A DNA stretch of 64,000 nt from Agrococcus beijingensis (GCF_030758955.1 NZ_CP132360.1:1596243-1660242), one strand, 5' to 3'. Shown: positions 1 through 10,726, counted from the first letter of the stretch. Notes: generated by a model from the letters alone, not told the origin. Made by a program: numbers and translations.

Positions 1-41
1 CCGCGCAGCGCGCGTCGGGAGCCCGTCGGTGGTGCGCATGG

Positions 42-851
42 TCAGCCGCGAGCCTTCGCGATGCGCTGCTGGCGCACCGCGACGATGCCGAGGCCCAGCG
101 CTGCCGCGAAGGCGAGCAGCGCGGTCAGCGCCGACTGGTCGGTCGCGCCGCCGAGACCGGAGGGCACGCCGCTGGGGGCGCTGTGCGCTTCGACGGTCTG
201 CACGGCCAGCGCGAGGTTGCCGTCAGCGGCGCTGCCCCATGCGGTCACGATGGTGTTGGCTCCCTCGGTGAGCGGCAGGTCAGCCGGGCCGATCGCGACG
301 TCCGAGGTGCCCGTGAGCACCACATCCGCAGAGACCGTGCCTGCCGCGGTGACGAGCGTGGCCTCCTCGGGGTTGGTGAGCCCCTCGACCACGACGCCCT
401 CGTCGGCGCGCACGTCGACGGTCGGTGCGGCTGCCAGGTGCCGCACGGTCAGGCGGGCCTCGCCGGCGGCGACCGGCTCGGTGCTGTTGGCGAAGGCGCC
501 CAGCGCCGGCTCGCCCGCCTCGGTCAGGTGCGCGACGAGCGTCAGGTCGGCACCGCCGGGCACGGCCAGGCCCATCGCCTCGATGGCGGGCTCGGCGGTG
601 TCGGGGGTGCCGCCGTCGGCGAACACCTGGATGTCGTAGCTGCCCTCGGCGAGCATCATCGGGTCGGTGAGGGTGCCCGGCGTGAAGTTCGGGATGGCCT
701 CCTCGCCGTTGATGAACACGTCGACGGTGAGTCCGGGCACGGCGTGCAGCACCGACACGGTGGACTCGTGGTCGGCGGCGAAGGCGGGTGCGCCGCCGAG
801 CGTCGCCAGGGCGAGAGCGGCGCCGGCGCCGATCGCGAGCTTGCGCTTCAT
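42..851 (-). CDS. secreted DUF4397 domain protein
   Basis: The 269-residue protein begins with a classical signal peptide (MKRKL followed by a hydrophobic core, cleavage probably after AFAA near residue 26). It continues with two beta-rich DUF4397 repeats; the typical phrases VSVLHAVPGLTVDVFINGEE and LTVRHLAAAPTVDVRAD open each half. The C-terminus has a hydrophobic helix and a basic RQQRIAKARG tail, like a sorting or anchor tail but with no LPXTG that I can see. It is probably a membrane-anchored surface protein of unknown function. The start is fixed by GAGGAG a few bases upstream of ATG and by the signal peptide. It is divergent from the next gene. Confidence 0.85.
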   Translation of the reverse strand: MKRKLAIGAGAALALATLGGAPAFAADHESTVSVLHAVPGLTVDVFINGEEAIPNFTPGTLTDPMMLAEGSYDIQVFADGGTPDTAEPAIEAMGLAVPGGADLTLVAHLTEAGEPALGAFANSTEPVAAGEARLTVRHLAAAPTVDVRADEGVVVEGLTNPEEATLVTAAGTVSADVVLTGTSDVAIGPADLPLTEGANTIVTAWGSAADGNLALAVQTVEAHSAPSGVPSGLGGATDQSALTALLAFAAALGLGIVAVRQQRIAKARG

Positions 852-1008
852 GGGGGTCTCCTCGTTCGTGCGACGCGGGTGGAGCGTCGTCTGCCCCCAT
901 ATCGGCGCGGCGGGCCCGATCGGTTGCGGCGATCCCGCAACGCTGCACCCCGGGCGTGTCGCGTCGTGGAATGGTGCGGCGTCGATGCTTGACGGCCGGG
1001 GCGCCACG

Positions 1009-1602
1009 ATGGATGCTCTCGCCATGCTCCGTCGCATGCCGATCGCCTGGCTCGCGACCGTCCTGGCGATCCTGCTCGCCCTCGCGGCGGTCGTCGTGCC
1101 GATGCTGCGCGCCGCCGCGCTCGACGCCGCCGAGGGCGGCGTGCGGTGGGCGGATGCGGTGGGCGACGCGGTCAGGAGCCCCGGCATCGCGATCGTCGCG
1201 GGGCTCTGCGCCGCCATCGCCCTGCTGACCGTGGTCGTCTCGCACCAGCAGCTGCGGCGCGACGCGCTGGAGTCGGGCGGCGCCGAGATCCTCGCCGCGT
1301 GGGCACCGGTCGAGCGCGTCGCAGCGCTGGCCGTCATCGGCATCATGGGCGACGTCGTCGCGGCCGTCGTCGGCATCGGCATGCAGCCACTGTGGCTGAC
1401 CTGGCCGGTGCCCGGCGAGTCGCCGCTCGTCGTGGTGCCGACGGTGCTCGTGCTGCTCGTCGGGCCGGTGCTGGGCGTCGTCGCGCTCGTGCTGCAGCGC
1501 CGCACGAACCGCGCTCTGGGCACGGCAGCCGTCGACCGCGAGCTCGAGCGCCGCACCCGGCACTCGGTCGTCGGGCGGCGGCACCACGAGCCGAGCGCCT
1601 GA
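1009..1602 (+). CDS. small four-helix membrane protein of unknown function
   Basis: This frame encodes about 197 residues with four hydrophobic segments: PIAWLATVLAILLALAAVVV, GIAIVAGLCAAIALLTVVVS, a VIGIMGDVVAAVVGIGM stretch, and VVVPTVLVLLVGPVLGVVAL. A charged, Arg-rich cytoplasmic tail follows (RRTNRALG to RRHHEPSA). No family was recognised. The start is uncertain: ATG codons at 985, 1009 and 1024 are all in frame and none has a strong ribosome site. The 1024 start would put MLRRMP directly before the first helix. The downstream gap to 1720 holds a direct repeat of GCAGCCGCCGAGC (1626-1638 and 1652-1664). Confidence 0.6.
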   Translation: MDALAMLRRMPIAWLATVLAILLALAAVVVPMLRAAALDAAEGGVRWADAVGDAVRSPGIAIVAGLCAAIALLTVVVSHQQLRRDALESGGAEILAAWAPVERVAALAVIGIMGDVVAAVVGIGMQPLWLTWPVPGESPLVVVPTVLVLLVGPVLGVVALVLQRRTNRALGTAAVDRELERRTRHSVVGRRHHEPSA

Positions 1603-1720
1603 GCGCGGCGCCGGGCGCGGAGCCTGCAGCCGCCGAGCGGGCGGGCGGGCGGCAGCCGCCGAGCAGGGCGCCTGTGGAGAGCGCCCGCGACGCCCGACGC
1701 GCCGCGGCTACGGTGGCCGC

Positions 1721-2278
1721 GTGATGACGACAGCGGCGGCGCCCAGCCGCGTGCGGGCGCCGCTGCGGCTGCGGCCGGTCGACCTGGCCGGGCTGCCGCT
1801 CGCGGTCGTCACCCTGTGGGCGACCGTCGTGGCGGGCGCCGACGCCGTGGCCGCCGTGCCGCTCGCCGCCGCCGCGGCTTCCGCGCCCGCGCTCACCCGC
1901 ATCGACCTGGGGGAGCGACGGCTGCCCAACGCGATCACGCTGCCGCTGCTCGCGGTGGGCGCCGTCGCCGCATCCGTGCGCCTCGCCAGCGGCGACCTCG
2001 CGCCGCTGCTGGCGCTCGGCTGCGGCGCGCTCCTGCTGCTCATGGCCGTGGTCGGCGGGATGGGCATGGGCGACGTGAAGCTGGGCACCGCGCTCGCGCT
2101 CGCGACCGCGACGCTCGGGTGGGCGGCACCGCTGGCGGGACTGGCCGCATCCGTCATCGTCGGCGGGCTGGCCGGCGTCGTCGCGCTCGCGCTCGGCCGC
2201 CGCACGCTGGCGTTCGGGCCCTGGCTGCTCGCGGGCAATGCGCTCGCCGCGGCGGGAGCGCTCGTCGTCGTTCTGTGA
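1721..2278 (+). CDS. prepilin peptidase, A24 family (short form)
   Basis: This 185-residue polytopic membrane aspartyl protease would cleave the leader of type IV or Tad-type prepilins at the inner face of the membrane. The two catalytic aspartates are visible: D62 in RIDLGERRLPN and D118 in GMGMGDVKLG, the GxGDxK signature. The N-terminal methylase domain of PilD is absent, as is usual for the short TadV/CpaA and archaeal-like forms. No pilin genes lie nearby. The GTG at 1721 is 6 nt after a TACGGT -10 box (1709-1714), which suggests a leaderless transcript starting at this codon; ATG at 1724 is the alternative. Confidence 0.8.
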   Translation: MMTTAAAPSRVRAPLRLRPVDLAGLPLAVVTLWATVVAGADAVAAVPLAAAAASAPALTRIDLGERRLPNAITLPLLAVGAVAASVRLASGDLAPLLALGCGALLLLMAVVGGMGMGDVKLGTALALATATLGWAAPLAGLAASVIVGGLAGVVALALGRRTLAFGPWLLAGNALAAAGALVVVL

Positions 2279-2359
2279 CGGAACGTGACGCGCGCATTCG
2301 CGCCAGGCGCGATCAGATATCTACGCTGGTGGTACCCCCGCACTTCTGAAGGAGCCACC

Positions 2360-3271
2360 ATGTCCCGCAGCCCCATCCGCCCGGCCGCCCTGATCGGCGC
2401 GCTCGGCCTCTCGATCGCCCTCGTCGGCTGCAGCGCCGGCGCCGGCGCCGCTGACGCAGCCGCCGACACCCTCGGCACCGCCGAGAACCCGGTGCAGCTC
2501 GGCGTCGTCGGTGCGGCCGAGCCGTACTGGACCACCTACGAGGAGGCCGTCGAGGCCGAGGGCATCGAGATCGACATCGTCGACTTCACCGACTACAACC
2601 AGCCCAACCCCGCGACCAGCGAGGGCGAGCTCGACATCAACCAGTTCCAGCACATCATCTACCTGGCGAACTACAACGAGCAGTCGGGCGACGACCTGCA
2701 GCCCATCGGCTCGACCGCGATCTACCCGATCGGCCTCTACTCCGACAAGTACGCCTCGCCCGACGAGATCCCGGACGGCGCCGAGGTCATCGTGCCGAAC
2801 GACGACACGAACCAGGCCCGCGGCCTGCTCGTGCTGCAGTCGGCCGGCCTGATCTCGCTCGTCGACGGCGGCAGCCCCTACTCGACCGTCGACGACGTCA
2901 TCGCCGAGGAGTCGCGCGTCACCGTGAGCGCCGTCGACGCCGCGCTCACCGCCACGTCGCTGCCCGACGTCGCCGCGGCGATCGTCAACAACGACTTCAT
3001 CACCGACGCGGGCCTCTCGCCCGAGGAGGCCATCGCGCAGGACGACCCCAACGACCCCGCAGCGGCGCCGTACATCAACATCTTCGCCACCACGGCCGAG
3101 AACGTCGACGACGAGGTGCTGAACCGCCTGGTCGAGATCTACCAGACCGACGAGGCCGTGCAGGCGGGCGCCCTCGAGGCCTCCGGCGGCAGCGGCCTGT
3201 TCACCGTGACGCCCAAGGCCGACCTGCAGGCGGCGCTCGCCGACGTGCAGTCGGAGCTCGCGGGCCGATAA
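2360..3271 (+). CDS. metQ: methionine ABC transporter substrate-binding lipoprotein MetQ
   Basis: The 303-residue lipoprotein has a signal peptide and lipobox LVGC with the lipidated cysteine at residue 24, so it sits on the outer face of the membrane. The body matches the NlpA/MetQ family: LGVVGAAEPYWTTYEEAVEAEGI, then the NQFQHIIYLANYN and IYPIGLYSDKY blocks that line the ligand site. It captures methionine for the MetNI importer that follows. The start is set by AAGGAG at 2349-2354. A TACGCT -10 box lies at 2322-2327. I see no SAM riboswitch in the 80-nt leader. The gene order metQ-metN-metI puts the binding protein first. Confidence 0.93.
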   Translation: MSRSPIRPAALIGALGLSIALVGCSAGAGAADAAADTLGTAENPVQLGVVGAAEPYWTTYEEAVEAEGIEIDIVDFTDYNQPNPATSEGELDINQFQHIIYLANYNEQSGDDLQPIGSTAIYPIGLYSDKYASPDEIPDGAEVIVPNDDTNQARGLLVLQSAGLISLVDGGSPYSTVDDVIAEESRVTVSAVDAALTATSLPDVAAAIVNNDFITDAGLSPEEAIAQDDPNDPAAAPYINIFATTAENVDDEVLNRLVEIYQTDEAVQAGALEASGGSGLFTVTPKADLQAALADVQSELAGR

Positions 3272-3292
3272 GCACGGTCGCCCGATCGCAGG

Positions 3293-3342
3293 GTGTCGGG
3301 CTGCTGCACGGGTGCCGAGGCACCTCAGCAGCAGCCCGGCAC
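3293..3342 (+). terminator. intercistronic hairpin between metQ and metN
   Basis: A 14-bp stem (3293-3306 with 3329-3342, one G-U pair; core GGGCTGCTG/CAGCAGCCC) encloses a second small hairpin (GGTGCC at 3311-3316 with GGCACC at 3319-3324). It lies just after the metQ stop and before the metN ribosome site. A structure here fits partial termination or 3' stabilisation of metQ mRNA, giving more binding protein than transporter. The role is inferred; there is no U-tract. Confidence 0.55.
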
Positions 3343-3371
3343 GCTTCGCACGCAAGCCACGAGGAGACCGC

Positions 3372-4403
3372 ATGACCCAGCACATCGTGATCGACCGCGT
3401 GTCGAAGCGGTTCCCGCCCGCGAAGCGCGGCGGTGACGAGATCGTCGCCGTCGACGACGTCTCGCTGTCGATCGAGCAGGGCGAGGTCTTCGGCATCATC
3501 GGCTACTCGGGCGCCGGCAAGTCGACGCTCGTGCGCCTCATCAACCAGCTCGAGCCCGTCACCGAGGGCCGCATCACGGTCGGCGACGTGACGATCAGCG
3601 AGCTGCGCGGCAAGCGGCTGCGCGAGCAGCAGACGCGCATCGGCATGATCTTCCAGCGCTTCAACCTGCTCACCTCGCGCACCGTCGCCGGCAACGTCGC
3701 CTACCCGCTCGAGGTCATCGGCGTCGAGCGGGCCGAGCGCCGGCGCCGCGTCGACGAGCTGCTCGAGTTCGTCGGCCTCGCCGGCCGCGCCGACGCCTAC
3801 CCCGAGCAGCTCTCCGGTGGCCAGCAGCAGCGCGTCGGCATCGCCCGCGCCCTCGCCGCGAACCCGCAGATCCTGCTCGCCGACGAAGCCACATCCGCCC
3901 TCGACCCCGAGACGACCGCCGAGGTGCTCGACCTGCTGGCGCGCGTCAACCGCGAGCTGGGCGTCACCATCGTGGTGATCACGCACGAGATGGAGGTGAT
4001 CACCCGCATCGCCGACCGCGTCGCCGTGATGGAGGCGGGCCGTGTCGTGGAGTCCGGCTCGACCTACGACGTGTTCACGAACCCGCAGACGTCGGTCGCC
4101 AAGCGCTTCGTGCAGACGGTCGTGCGCGCGCTGCCCGAGGGGGATGAGCTGGTGCGGCTGCGCGAGCAGCACGCGGGCCGCTTCTTCACGATCTCGTTCA
4201 CCGACGAGGGCGCCTCCGAGGCGCGCGTGTTCTCGGCGCTGGCGAGGGCCGGCGTCGACTTCAACCTGGTGCACGGCGGGGTCGACGACATCCAGGGCCG
4301 CGTCTACGGGCTGCTGACGATCGCCGTGCGCGGCGACGCGGCGGCCGTGCAGCGCGCGCTCGACGGCATCGGCGAGGGCGTCACCGTGGAGGAGCAGCGA
4401 TGA
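3372..4403 (+). CDS. metN: methionine ABC transporter ATP-binding protein MetN
   Basis: The 343-residue ATPase energises methionine import. Walker A is GYSGAGKST (residues 44-52), the Q-loop is IGMIFQRFN, the signature is LSGGQQQR, Walker B is ILLADEATSALD, and the switch histidine is in VVITHEME. The C-terminal 75 or so residues (ISFTDEGASEARVFSALARAGVDFNLVHGG onward) form the NIL domain, which binds methionine and trans-inhibits transport in MetN proteins. The start is chosen from GAGGAG at 3361-3366 immediately before ATG. The stop overlaps the metI start (ATGA), so the two genes are translationally coupled. Confidence 0.95.
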   Translation: MTQHIVIDRVSKRFPPAKRGGDEIVAVDDVSLSIEQGEVFGIIGYSGAGKSTLVRLINQLEPVTEGRITVGDVTISELRGKRLREQQTRIGMIFQRFNLLTSRTVAGNVAYPLEVIGVERAERRRRVDELLEFVGLAGRADAYPEQLSGGQQQRVGIARALAANPQILLADEATSALDPETTAEVLDLLARVNRELGVTIVVITHEMEVITRIADRVAVMEAGRVVESGSTYDVFTNPQTSVAKRFVQTVVRALPEGDELVRLREQHAGRFFTISFTDEGASEARVFSALARAGVDFNLVHGGVDDIQGRVYGLLTIAVRGDAAAVQRALDGIGEGVTVEEQR

Positions 4404-5059
4404 GCGACATCGTGGGCATCCTGCCCGACCTGTTCGAGCAGACCGGCATCATGCTGTGGATGGTCGCGGTCTCGCTGGCCTTCGGCGGCGTGGGCGGCCT
4501 CATCATCGGCACCGGCCTCTACGTCACGCGGCGCGGCGGCATCCTGCAGCAGAGCGCCGTGTGGTGGATCCTCAACGTGCTCGTGAACACGTTCCGGCCC
4601 ATCCCGTTCATCATCCTGCTCGCGGCGCTGCAGCCGATCGGCCGGCTCGTGGTCGGCAAGGGCATCGGCACCGAGTACGCGATCTTCGCCATCGCGATCG
4701 CGGCGACCTTCGGCATCGCCCGCATCGTCGAGCAGAACCTCGTCGCGCTGCCGGCCGGGGTGATCGAGGCCGCACGCGCGACAGGGGCGAGCCCCTGGCG
4801 CATCATCCGCACCGTGATCCTGCCCGAGACGCTCGGGCCGCTCGTGCTCGGCTTCACCTTCGCGGTCATCTCGATCGTCGACATGTCGGCCGTCGCCGGC
4901 CTCGTCGGCGGCGAGGGGCTCGGCAACTGGGCCGTCACCTACGGCTACCGGCAGTTCGACGAGGTCGTCACCTGGTCGGCGCTCATCGTCGTGGTGATCG
5001 TGGTGCAGCTGATCCAGGCGCTCGGCAACTGGCTGGCGCGCCGCATCATGCGCCGCTGA
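4400..5059 (+). CDS. metI: methionine ABC transporter permease MetI
   Basis: The 219-residue permease has five predicted membrane helices and the EAARATGASPWRIIRTVILPE coupling loop that docks onto MetN. NTFRPIPFIILLAALQPIGR is a characteristic MetI stretch. It forms the membrane pore of the methionine importer. It overlaps metN by four bases and closes the operon; a strong hairpin follows at 5080-5121. Confidence 0.94.
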   Translation: MSDIVGILPDLFEQTGIMLWMVAVSLAFGGVGGLIIGTGLYVTRRGGILQQSAVWWILNVLVNTFRPIPFIILLAALQPIGRLVVGKGIGTEYAIFAIAIAATFGIARIVEQNLVALPAGVIEAARATGASPWRIIRTVILPETLGPLVLGFTFAVISIVDMSAVAGLVGGEGLGNWAVTYGYRQFDEVVTWSALIVVVIVVQLIQALGNWLARRIMRR

Positions 5060-5079
5060 CGCGCCCCTCCTGCCTGCTG

Positions 5080-5121
5080 CGCCCCGCGCATCCATCACCC
5101 TCATGACGGATGCGCGGGGCG
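5080..5121 (+). terminator. Rho-independent-like terminator after metI
   Basis: There is a perfect 14-bp inverted repeat, CGCCCCGCGCATCC (5080-5093) and GGATGCGCGGGGCG (5108-5121), with a 14-nt loop. It starts 20 bases after the metI stop. No U-run follows, which is common in high-GC actinobacteria. Confidence 0.75.
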
Positions 5122-5169
5122 CGGTCGCGCGCGCACACGGCCGACGTCGTGCGGGCACCTGGCCGTTGT

Positions 5170-5220
5170 CTGATCTGTTCCTCTGTACGGGCTAGGATCG
5201 TGCTTTGGGTTACCCCCAAA
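5170..5220 (+). promoter_or_regulatory. cstA promoter with operator-like palindrome
   Basis: A -10 box TAGGAT (5193-5198) stands 17 nt from a weak -35 CTGATC (5170-5175). Immediately downstream, where transcription would start, is the inverted repeat TTTGGG-N5-CCCAAA (5204-5220). A palindrome over the start site suggests control by a repressor. The regulator is not identifiable in this window. Confidence 0.5.
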
Positions 5221-5247
5221 CGCCGTTACACCCAGATAGGACCCACG

Positions 5248-7482
<2,235 letters not shown>

Positions 7483-7484
7483 CC

Positions 7485-7718
7485 ATGACCGCTCCGCGTG
7501 CGCACCAGGAGGGCCCCGCTTCGGCGGGCGCCCTGTTGTGGCGGGCCTGGGACGGGCTCGTCTGGTGGGCGAAGGGCGTCACCGGCGAGTCGAAGTACCA
7601 GGCCTACCTCGACCACGAGGGCCGCGTGCACCCCGATCGCCCGGTCATGACCGAGCGGGAGTTCTGGCGCGACGAGTACCGGCGGCAGGACGCGAACCCC
7701 GAGGGTCGCTGCTGCTGA
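7485..7718 (+). CDS. YbdD/YjiX family small protein, CstA partner
   Basis: This 77-residue protein of the YbdD/YjiX (DUF466) family has the conserved run WWAKGVTGESKYQAYLDHEGRVHPD and a MTEREFWRDEYRRQD block near the C-terminus. These short proteins are almost always encoded just after cstA/btsT genes and are thought to assist the transporter; their mechanism is unknown. It begins 2 bases after the cstA stop and ends in two cysteines (GRCC). Confidence 0.85.
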   Translation: MTAPRAHQEGPASAGALLWRAWDGLVWWAKGVTGESKYQAYLDHEGRVHPDRPVMTEREFWRDEYRRQDANPEGRCC

Positions 7719-7756
7719 CCTGCTGCTGACCGCAGCCTTCCCGCGCTCGGCGCGAC

Positions 7757-7900
7757 GCACAACGCAAGCCCGCGAGCCCGAAGTCGCGGCCGATCGGAGC
7801 ACCGCTCTCGATCTGCCGCGGCCCTGGGGCTGCGGGCTTGCGTTGTGCGCGGGCGCTGCTGGCTTGCGTTGTGCGCGGGCGCTGCTGGCTTGCGTTGTGT
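7757..7900. repeat. intergenic palindromic/tandem repeat, GCACAACGCAAGCC family
   Basis: GCACAACGCAAGCCCGCG (7757-7774) is answered by its inverted copy ending in GGCTTGCGTTGTGC (7835-7848). That right arm starts a 26-bp unit repeated in tandem: 7835-7860, an exact copy at 7861-7886, and a partial third at 7887-7900. The same inverted sequence recurs at about 10562-10653, on the other side of the peptidase operon. It lies between convergent genes and may also serve as a terminator. Confidence 0.8.
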
Positions 7901-7910
7901 CTGGGACGGC

Positions 7911-8396
7911 TCAGGTCTGCGGCGGCTCGGTCAGCTCGGCCGCGTAGGCGAGCACCGAGCGCCGGTAGAGCGGGAGCGTCGGCGCGAGCGCCTCGAGGGC
8001 GATCCGCAGCGCGTCGTCGGCGCGTCCGGCGCTGTGCAGCGCGAGCGCGAGGAACGCTTCGCGCGCGGCACCCGTCGACGGATGCTCCGGAGCCGCCGCG
8101 AGCATCGCGATCGCCTCGTCGATGCGGCCCAGGTTGCGCAGCGTCGACGCGTGCTGGATCGCCAGCTGCGCCGCGCGCACGGGGTCGTCGTCTGCCAGGC
8201 CGGCGTCCATGGCCGACCGGTACAGCGCATCCGCCTCGTGCTCGCTGCCGGCGGCGTCGTGCGCTCCAGCCAGCTCGAACAGCCCCACCGAGCGGTGCGG
8301 CGCGGCGACGGCGAGCCGCCGCATCGGCTCGATGCGCGCTGCGTCGTCGAGCGACTCGTCGTCCCAGAGCGCGGCGACGTCGGCCTCCCAGCTCAT
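7911..8396 (-). CDS. tetratricopeptide-repeat-like helical protein
   Basis: This is a 161-residue, all-helical, Ala-rich protein with TPR-like phrases (LFELAGAHDAAGSEHEADALYRSAMDAG, LRNLGRIDEAIAML, FLALALHSAGRADDALRIALEAL). Proteins of this type in actinobacteria have been described only as TPR-containing; it probably acts as a protein-binding scaffold. Its ATG overlaps the stop of the upstream S9 peptidase gene (ATGA), so the two are coupled. Confidence 0.75.
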   Translation of the reverse strand: MSWEADVAALWDDESLDDAARIEPMRRLAVAAPHRSVGLFELAGAHDAAGSEHEADALYRSAMDAGLADDDPVRAAQLAIQHASTLRNLGRIDEAIAMLAAAPEHPSTGAAREAFLALALHSAGRADDALRIALEALAPTLPLYRRSVLAYAAELTEPPQT

Positions 8397-10510
8397 GCGA
8401 GCACCTCCTGCTCGAGCGGCCGCCCCGCACCCTCGGCAGGCGGCTCGACCTCGAGCCCCGTGTGGTGCGCGGCGAACGCCAGCTGGTCGGCGAACTCGAG
8501 CGCCGCGGCGTCCTTCGGCTTGCCCATGCCGTGCCCGGCGCGCGTGTCGATCGAGAGCAGCACCGGCGCATCCGCCCCCGTGGCCTGCTGCGCCCGCTGC
8601 AGCTCGGCGGCGAACTTGAACGAGTGCGCGGGCACGACCCGATCGTCGTGATCGCCCGTGGTGATGAGCGTCGGCGGGTAGGCGACGCCCTCGCGCACGT
8701 TGTGCAGCGGCGAGTAGGCGCGCAGGGAGGCGTGCGCCTCGGCCTCGTCGGGGTCGCCGTAGTCGCTCGCCCACGCCCAGCCGATCGTGAAGCGGTGGTA
8801 GCGCAGCATGTCGAGCACGCCCACGCCCGGCAGCACCGCAGCCCACAGCTCGGGCCGCTGCGTGAGCGCGGCGCCGGCGAGCAGCCCGCCGTTCGAGCGG
8901 CCGTGCAGCGCCAGCTGCTCGCGCGTCGTCACGCCGGTCGCGATGAGGTGCTCGGCGATCGCGAACAGGTCGTCGAAGACCTGCTGCTTGCGCTCCTTCG
9001 TGCCGCCCTTGTGCCAATCGGAGCCGAACTCGCCGCCACCGCGCAGGTTCGGCACCACGAGCACGCCGCCCGCCTCGACCCACGCCGCGAGCACCGCCCG
9101 GAAGCCCGGGTTCATCGGGATGTTGAAGCCGCCGTAGCCCCAGACGAGGGTCGGGCGAGGGCCGTCGGCCGCCGCGCCCGCCGGGCGCACGACGAAGGCG
9201 GGCACCGTCTCGCCGTCGGTCGAGGCCGTGCGGATGCGGTCGGTCACCGCTGCCGCCGCAGCCGGCCCCGGCGCGGGGAGCGTGCGGTGCGCGACGAGGC
9301 GGGCGCCCTCCACCTCGACCACGTGGCGCGTGCCGCGGTCGACGAAGCTGGTCGTCTCGACGAGCACCGTCCCGGAGGTGTCGCTCGTGTCGGAGCCGGC
9401 GATCGAGACGCCGTCGCCGAGCGGCACCGCGTCGCCCAGCTCGCCCTCGAAGGTCGCCAGCTGCATGCGGTGGCTCGCGTCGTGCGAGTACTCGAGCACG
9501 AGCCCTGCGTCGGTGAGCGAGGCGTCGAGCAGTACGTCCTCGTCGTGCTCGGGCACGACGGTGCGGCGCTCGAGCGTCGCGAGGTCGAAGGCGTCGAGCC
9601 GGTAGCGGGGCGAGCCGTCATCGGTGACGGCGTAGAGGTGCCCGTCGCGGATGCCCACCGCGTTCCACTCGTGCTCGTGCCCCGTGACCAGCTGCCGCAG
9701 CGCATCCGCAGTCCCGTCCTGGCGCCGCACCGCCAGGTCGTTGCCGCTCGACGAGCCCGTGTCGGTCGAGAGCACGAACCACTCGTCGTCGCGCGGCCAG
9801 TGGCGCGCGAACAGCCGCGGCTGGTCGGGGCGGGAGACCAGCACCACGTCGTCGGCGACCGGCGTGCCGACCTCGTGCCGCAGCAGGCGCCCGGCGCCCA
9901 TCTCGTCGGTGAGGGCGTCGCCGGTCGGGGCGTCGTAGGCCCAGTAGGTGAAGGCGCGGTCACCCGGCAGCCAGACGGGGGAGTTCCACTTCGTCCAGGG
10001 GATCTCGTCGGCGAGGTCGTCGCCGGTCGCGACGTCGCGCACGCGGATGGTGCGCCAGTCGGAGCCGCCGTCGGCCAGCCCGTAGGCGAGCAGGGCGCCG
10101 TCGGGCGAGACGGATGCGGCGGTGACGGCGACCGTGCCGTCGGGCGAGAGCGCGTTCGGGTCGAGCAGCACGCTGGGCCCCGCAGCGCCGGCGCCCTCGA
10201 GCTCGTCGACCGACTCGGCCGTGACCAGCACCGGCTGGTTCTGGCCGTCGGAGTGCCAGGCGAAGACGCGGCCGCCGCGCTGCCACGGGCAGCCGCGGGT
10301 GGGCGCGGTGAGCAGCGCCGTGACGCGCTCGCGGAACGCCTCGCGGGCCGGCAGCGCCGCCAGGATCGGCTCGGCGAACGCGTTCTGCGCCTCGATGAAG
10401 GCGCGCGTCTCGGCGGAGTCGCCGTCCTCGAGCCAGCGGTACGGGTCGGCGATCGCCTCGCCGTGGATGGTCTCGACCGTGTCGTCTCTGTGCACCTCGG
10501 GGTAACGCAT
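8393..10510 (-). CDS. prolyl oligopeptidase family serine peptidase (S9)
   Basis: This 705-residue cytosolic peptidase would cleave short peptides after proline or basic residues. The N-terminal region up to about residue 400 is a seven-bladed propeller opening with DPYRWLEDGDSAETRAFIEAQN. The catalytic alpha/beta-hydrolase domain follows, with the nucleophile in GRSNGG (about S539), the aspartate in GDHDDRVVP (about D623) and the histidine in RAGHGMGK (about H660), so the triad is complete. No signal peptide is present. It is the first gene of a two-gene operon with the TPR-like protein, and the pair is flanked on both sides by the GCACAACGCAAGCC repeat. Confidence 0.92.
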   Translation of the reverse strand: MRYPEVHRDDTVETIHGEAIADPYRWLEDGDSAETRAFIEAQNAFAEPILAALPAREAFRERVTALLTAPTRGCPWQRGGRVFAWHSDGQNQPVLVTAESVDELEGAGAAGPSVLLDPNALSPDGTVAVTAASVSPDGALLAYGLADGGSDWRTIRVRDVATGDDLADEIPWTKWNSPVWLPGDRAFTYWAYDAPTGDALTDEMGAGRLLRHEVGTPVADDVVLVSRPDQPRLFARHWPRDDEWFVLSTDTGSSSGNDLAVRRQDGTADALRQLVTGHEHEWNAVGIRDGHLYAVTDDGSPRYRLDAFDLATLERRTVVPEHDEDVLLDASLTDAGLVLEYSHDASHRMQLATFEGELGDAVPLGDGVSIAGSDTSDTSGTVLVETTSFVDRGTRHVVEVEGARLVAHRTLPAPGPAAAAAVTDRIRTASTDGETVPAFVVRPAGAAADGPRPTLVWGYGGFNIPMNPGFRAVLAAWVEAGGVLVVPNLRGGGEFGSDWHKGGTKERKQQVFDDLFAIAEHLIATGVTTREQLALHGRSNGGLLAGAALTQRPELWAAVLPGVGVLDMLRYHRFTIGWAWASDYGDPDEAEAHASLRAYSPLHNVREGVAYPPTLITTGDHDDRVVPAHSFKFAAELQRAQQATGADAPVLLSIDTRAGHGMGKPKDAAALEFADQLAFAAHHTGLEVEPPAEGAGRPLEQEVLA

Positions 10511-10549
10511 CCGCCCACCCTAGGCCGTCGCCGACCGCCCGCCCTGACG

Positions 10550-10664
10550 GCGGCCGGCACCGCACAACGCAAGCCCGCGCGCCGAGATTGGCGGCGGTAT
10601 GGCAGCCCGTGGCCCCCGGCCCGCGCGGCTGCGCCGCCGGGCTTGCGTTGTGCGCGGTGCCGCC
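10550..10664. repeat. second copy of the GCACAACGCAAGCC inverted repeat
   Basis: GCACAACGCAAGCCCG (10562-10577) and its exact reverse complement (10638-10653) are separated by 60 bases. The flanks (GGCAC on the left, GGTGCC on the right) extend the imperfect palindrome. It lies upstream of the S9 peptidase gene and downstream of fumC. A related copy is at 7757-7900. Confidence 0.75.
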
Positions 10665-10696
10665 GGTGCACGGCGGACCGCGCGCCGGGAACGAGC

Positions 10697-10726
10697 GAGG
10701 GGCACCCGCCGCAGCGGATGCCCCTC
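10697..10726 (-). terminator. fumC terminator
   Basis: GAGGGGCA (10697-10704) pairs with TGCCCCTC (10719-10726). Inside, CCGC pairs with GCGG across one mismatch, leaving a 4-nt loop. The hairpin is 17 bases past the fumC stop on the minus strand. Confidence 0.7.

Noticed and set aside
2279..2359. SAM riboswitch before metQ
   Set aside because: The leader is only about 80 nt and shows no four-way-junction or SAM-II-like pairing; only a normal -10 box and ribosome site are seen.
7835..7900. CRISPR-like array from the 26-bp tandem units
   Set aside because: Units are directly adjacent with no spacers and there are fewer than three full copies; no cas genes are nearby.
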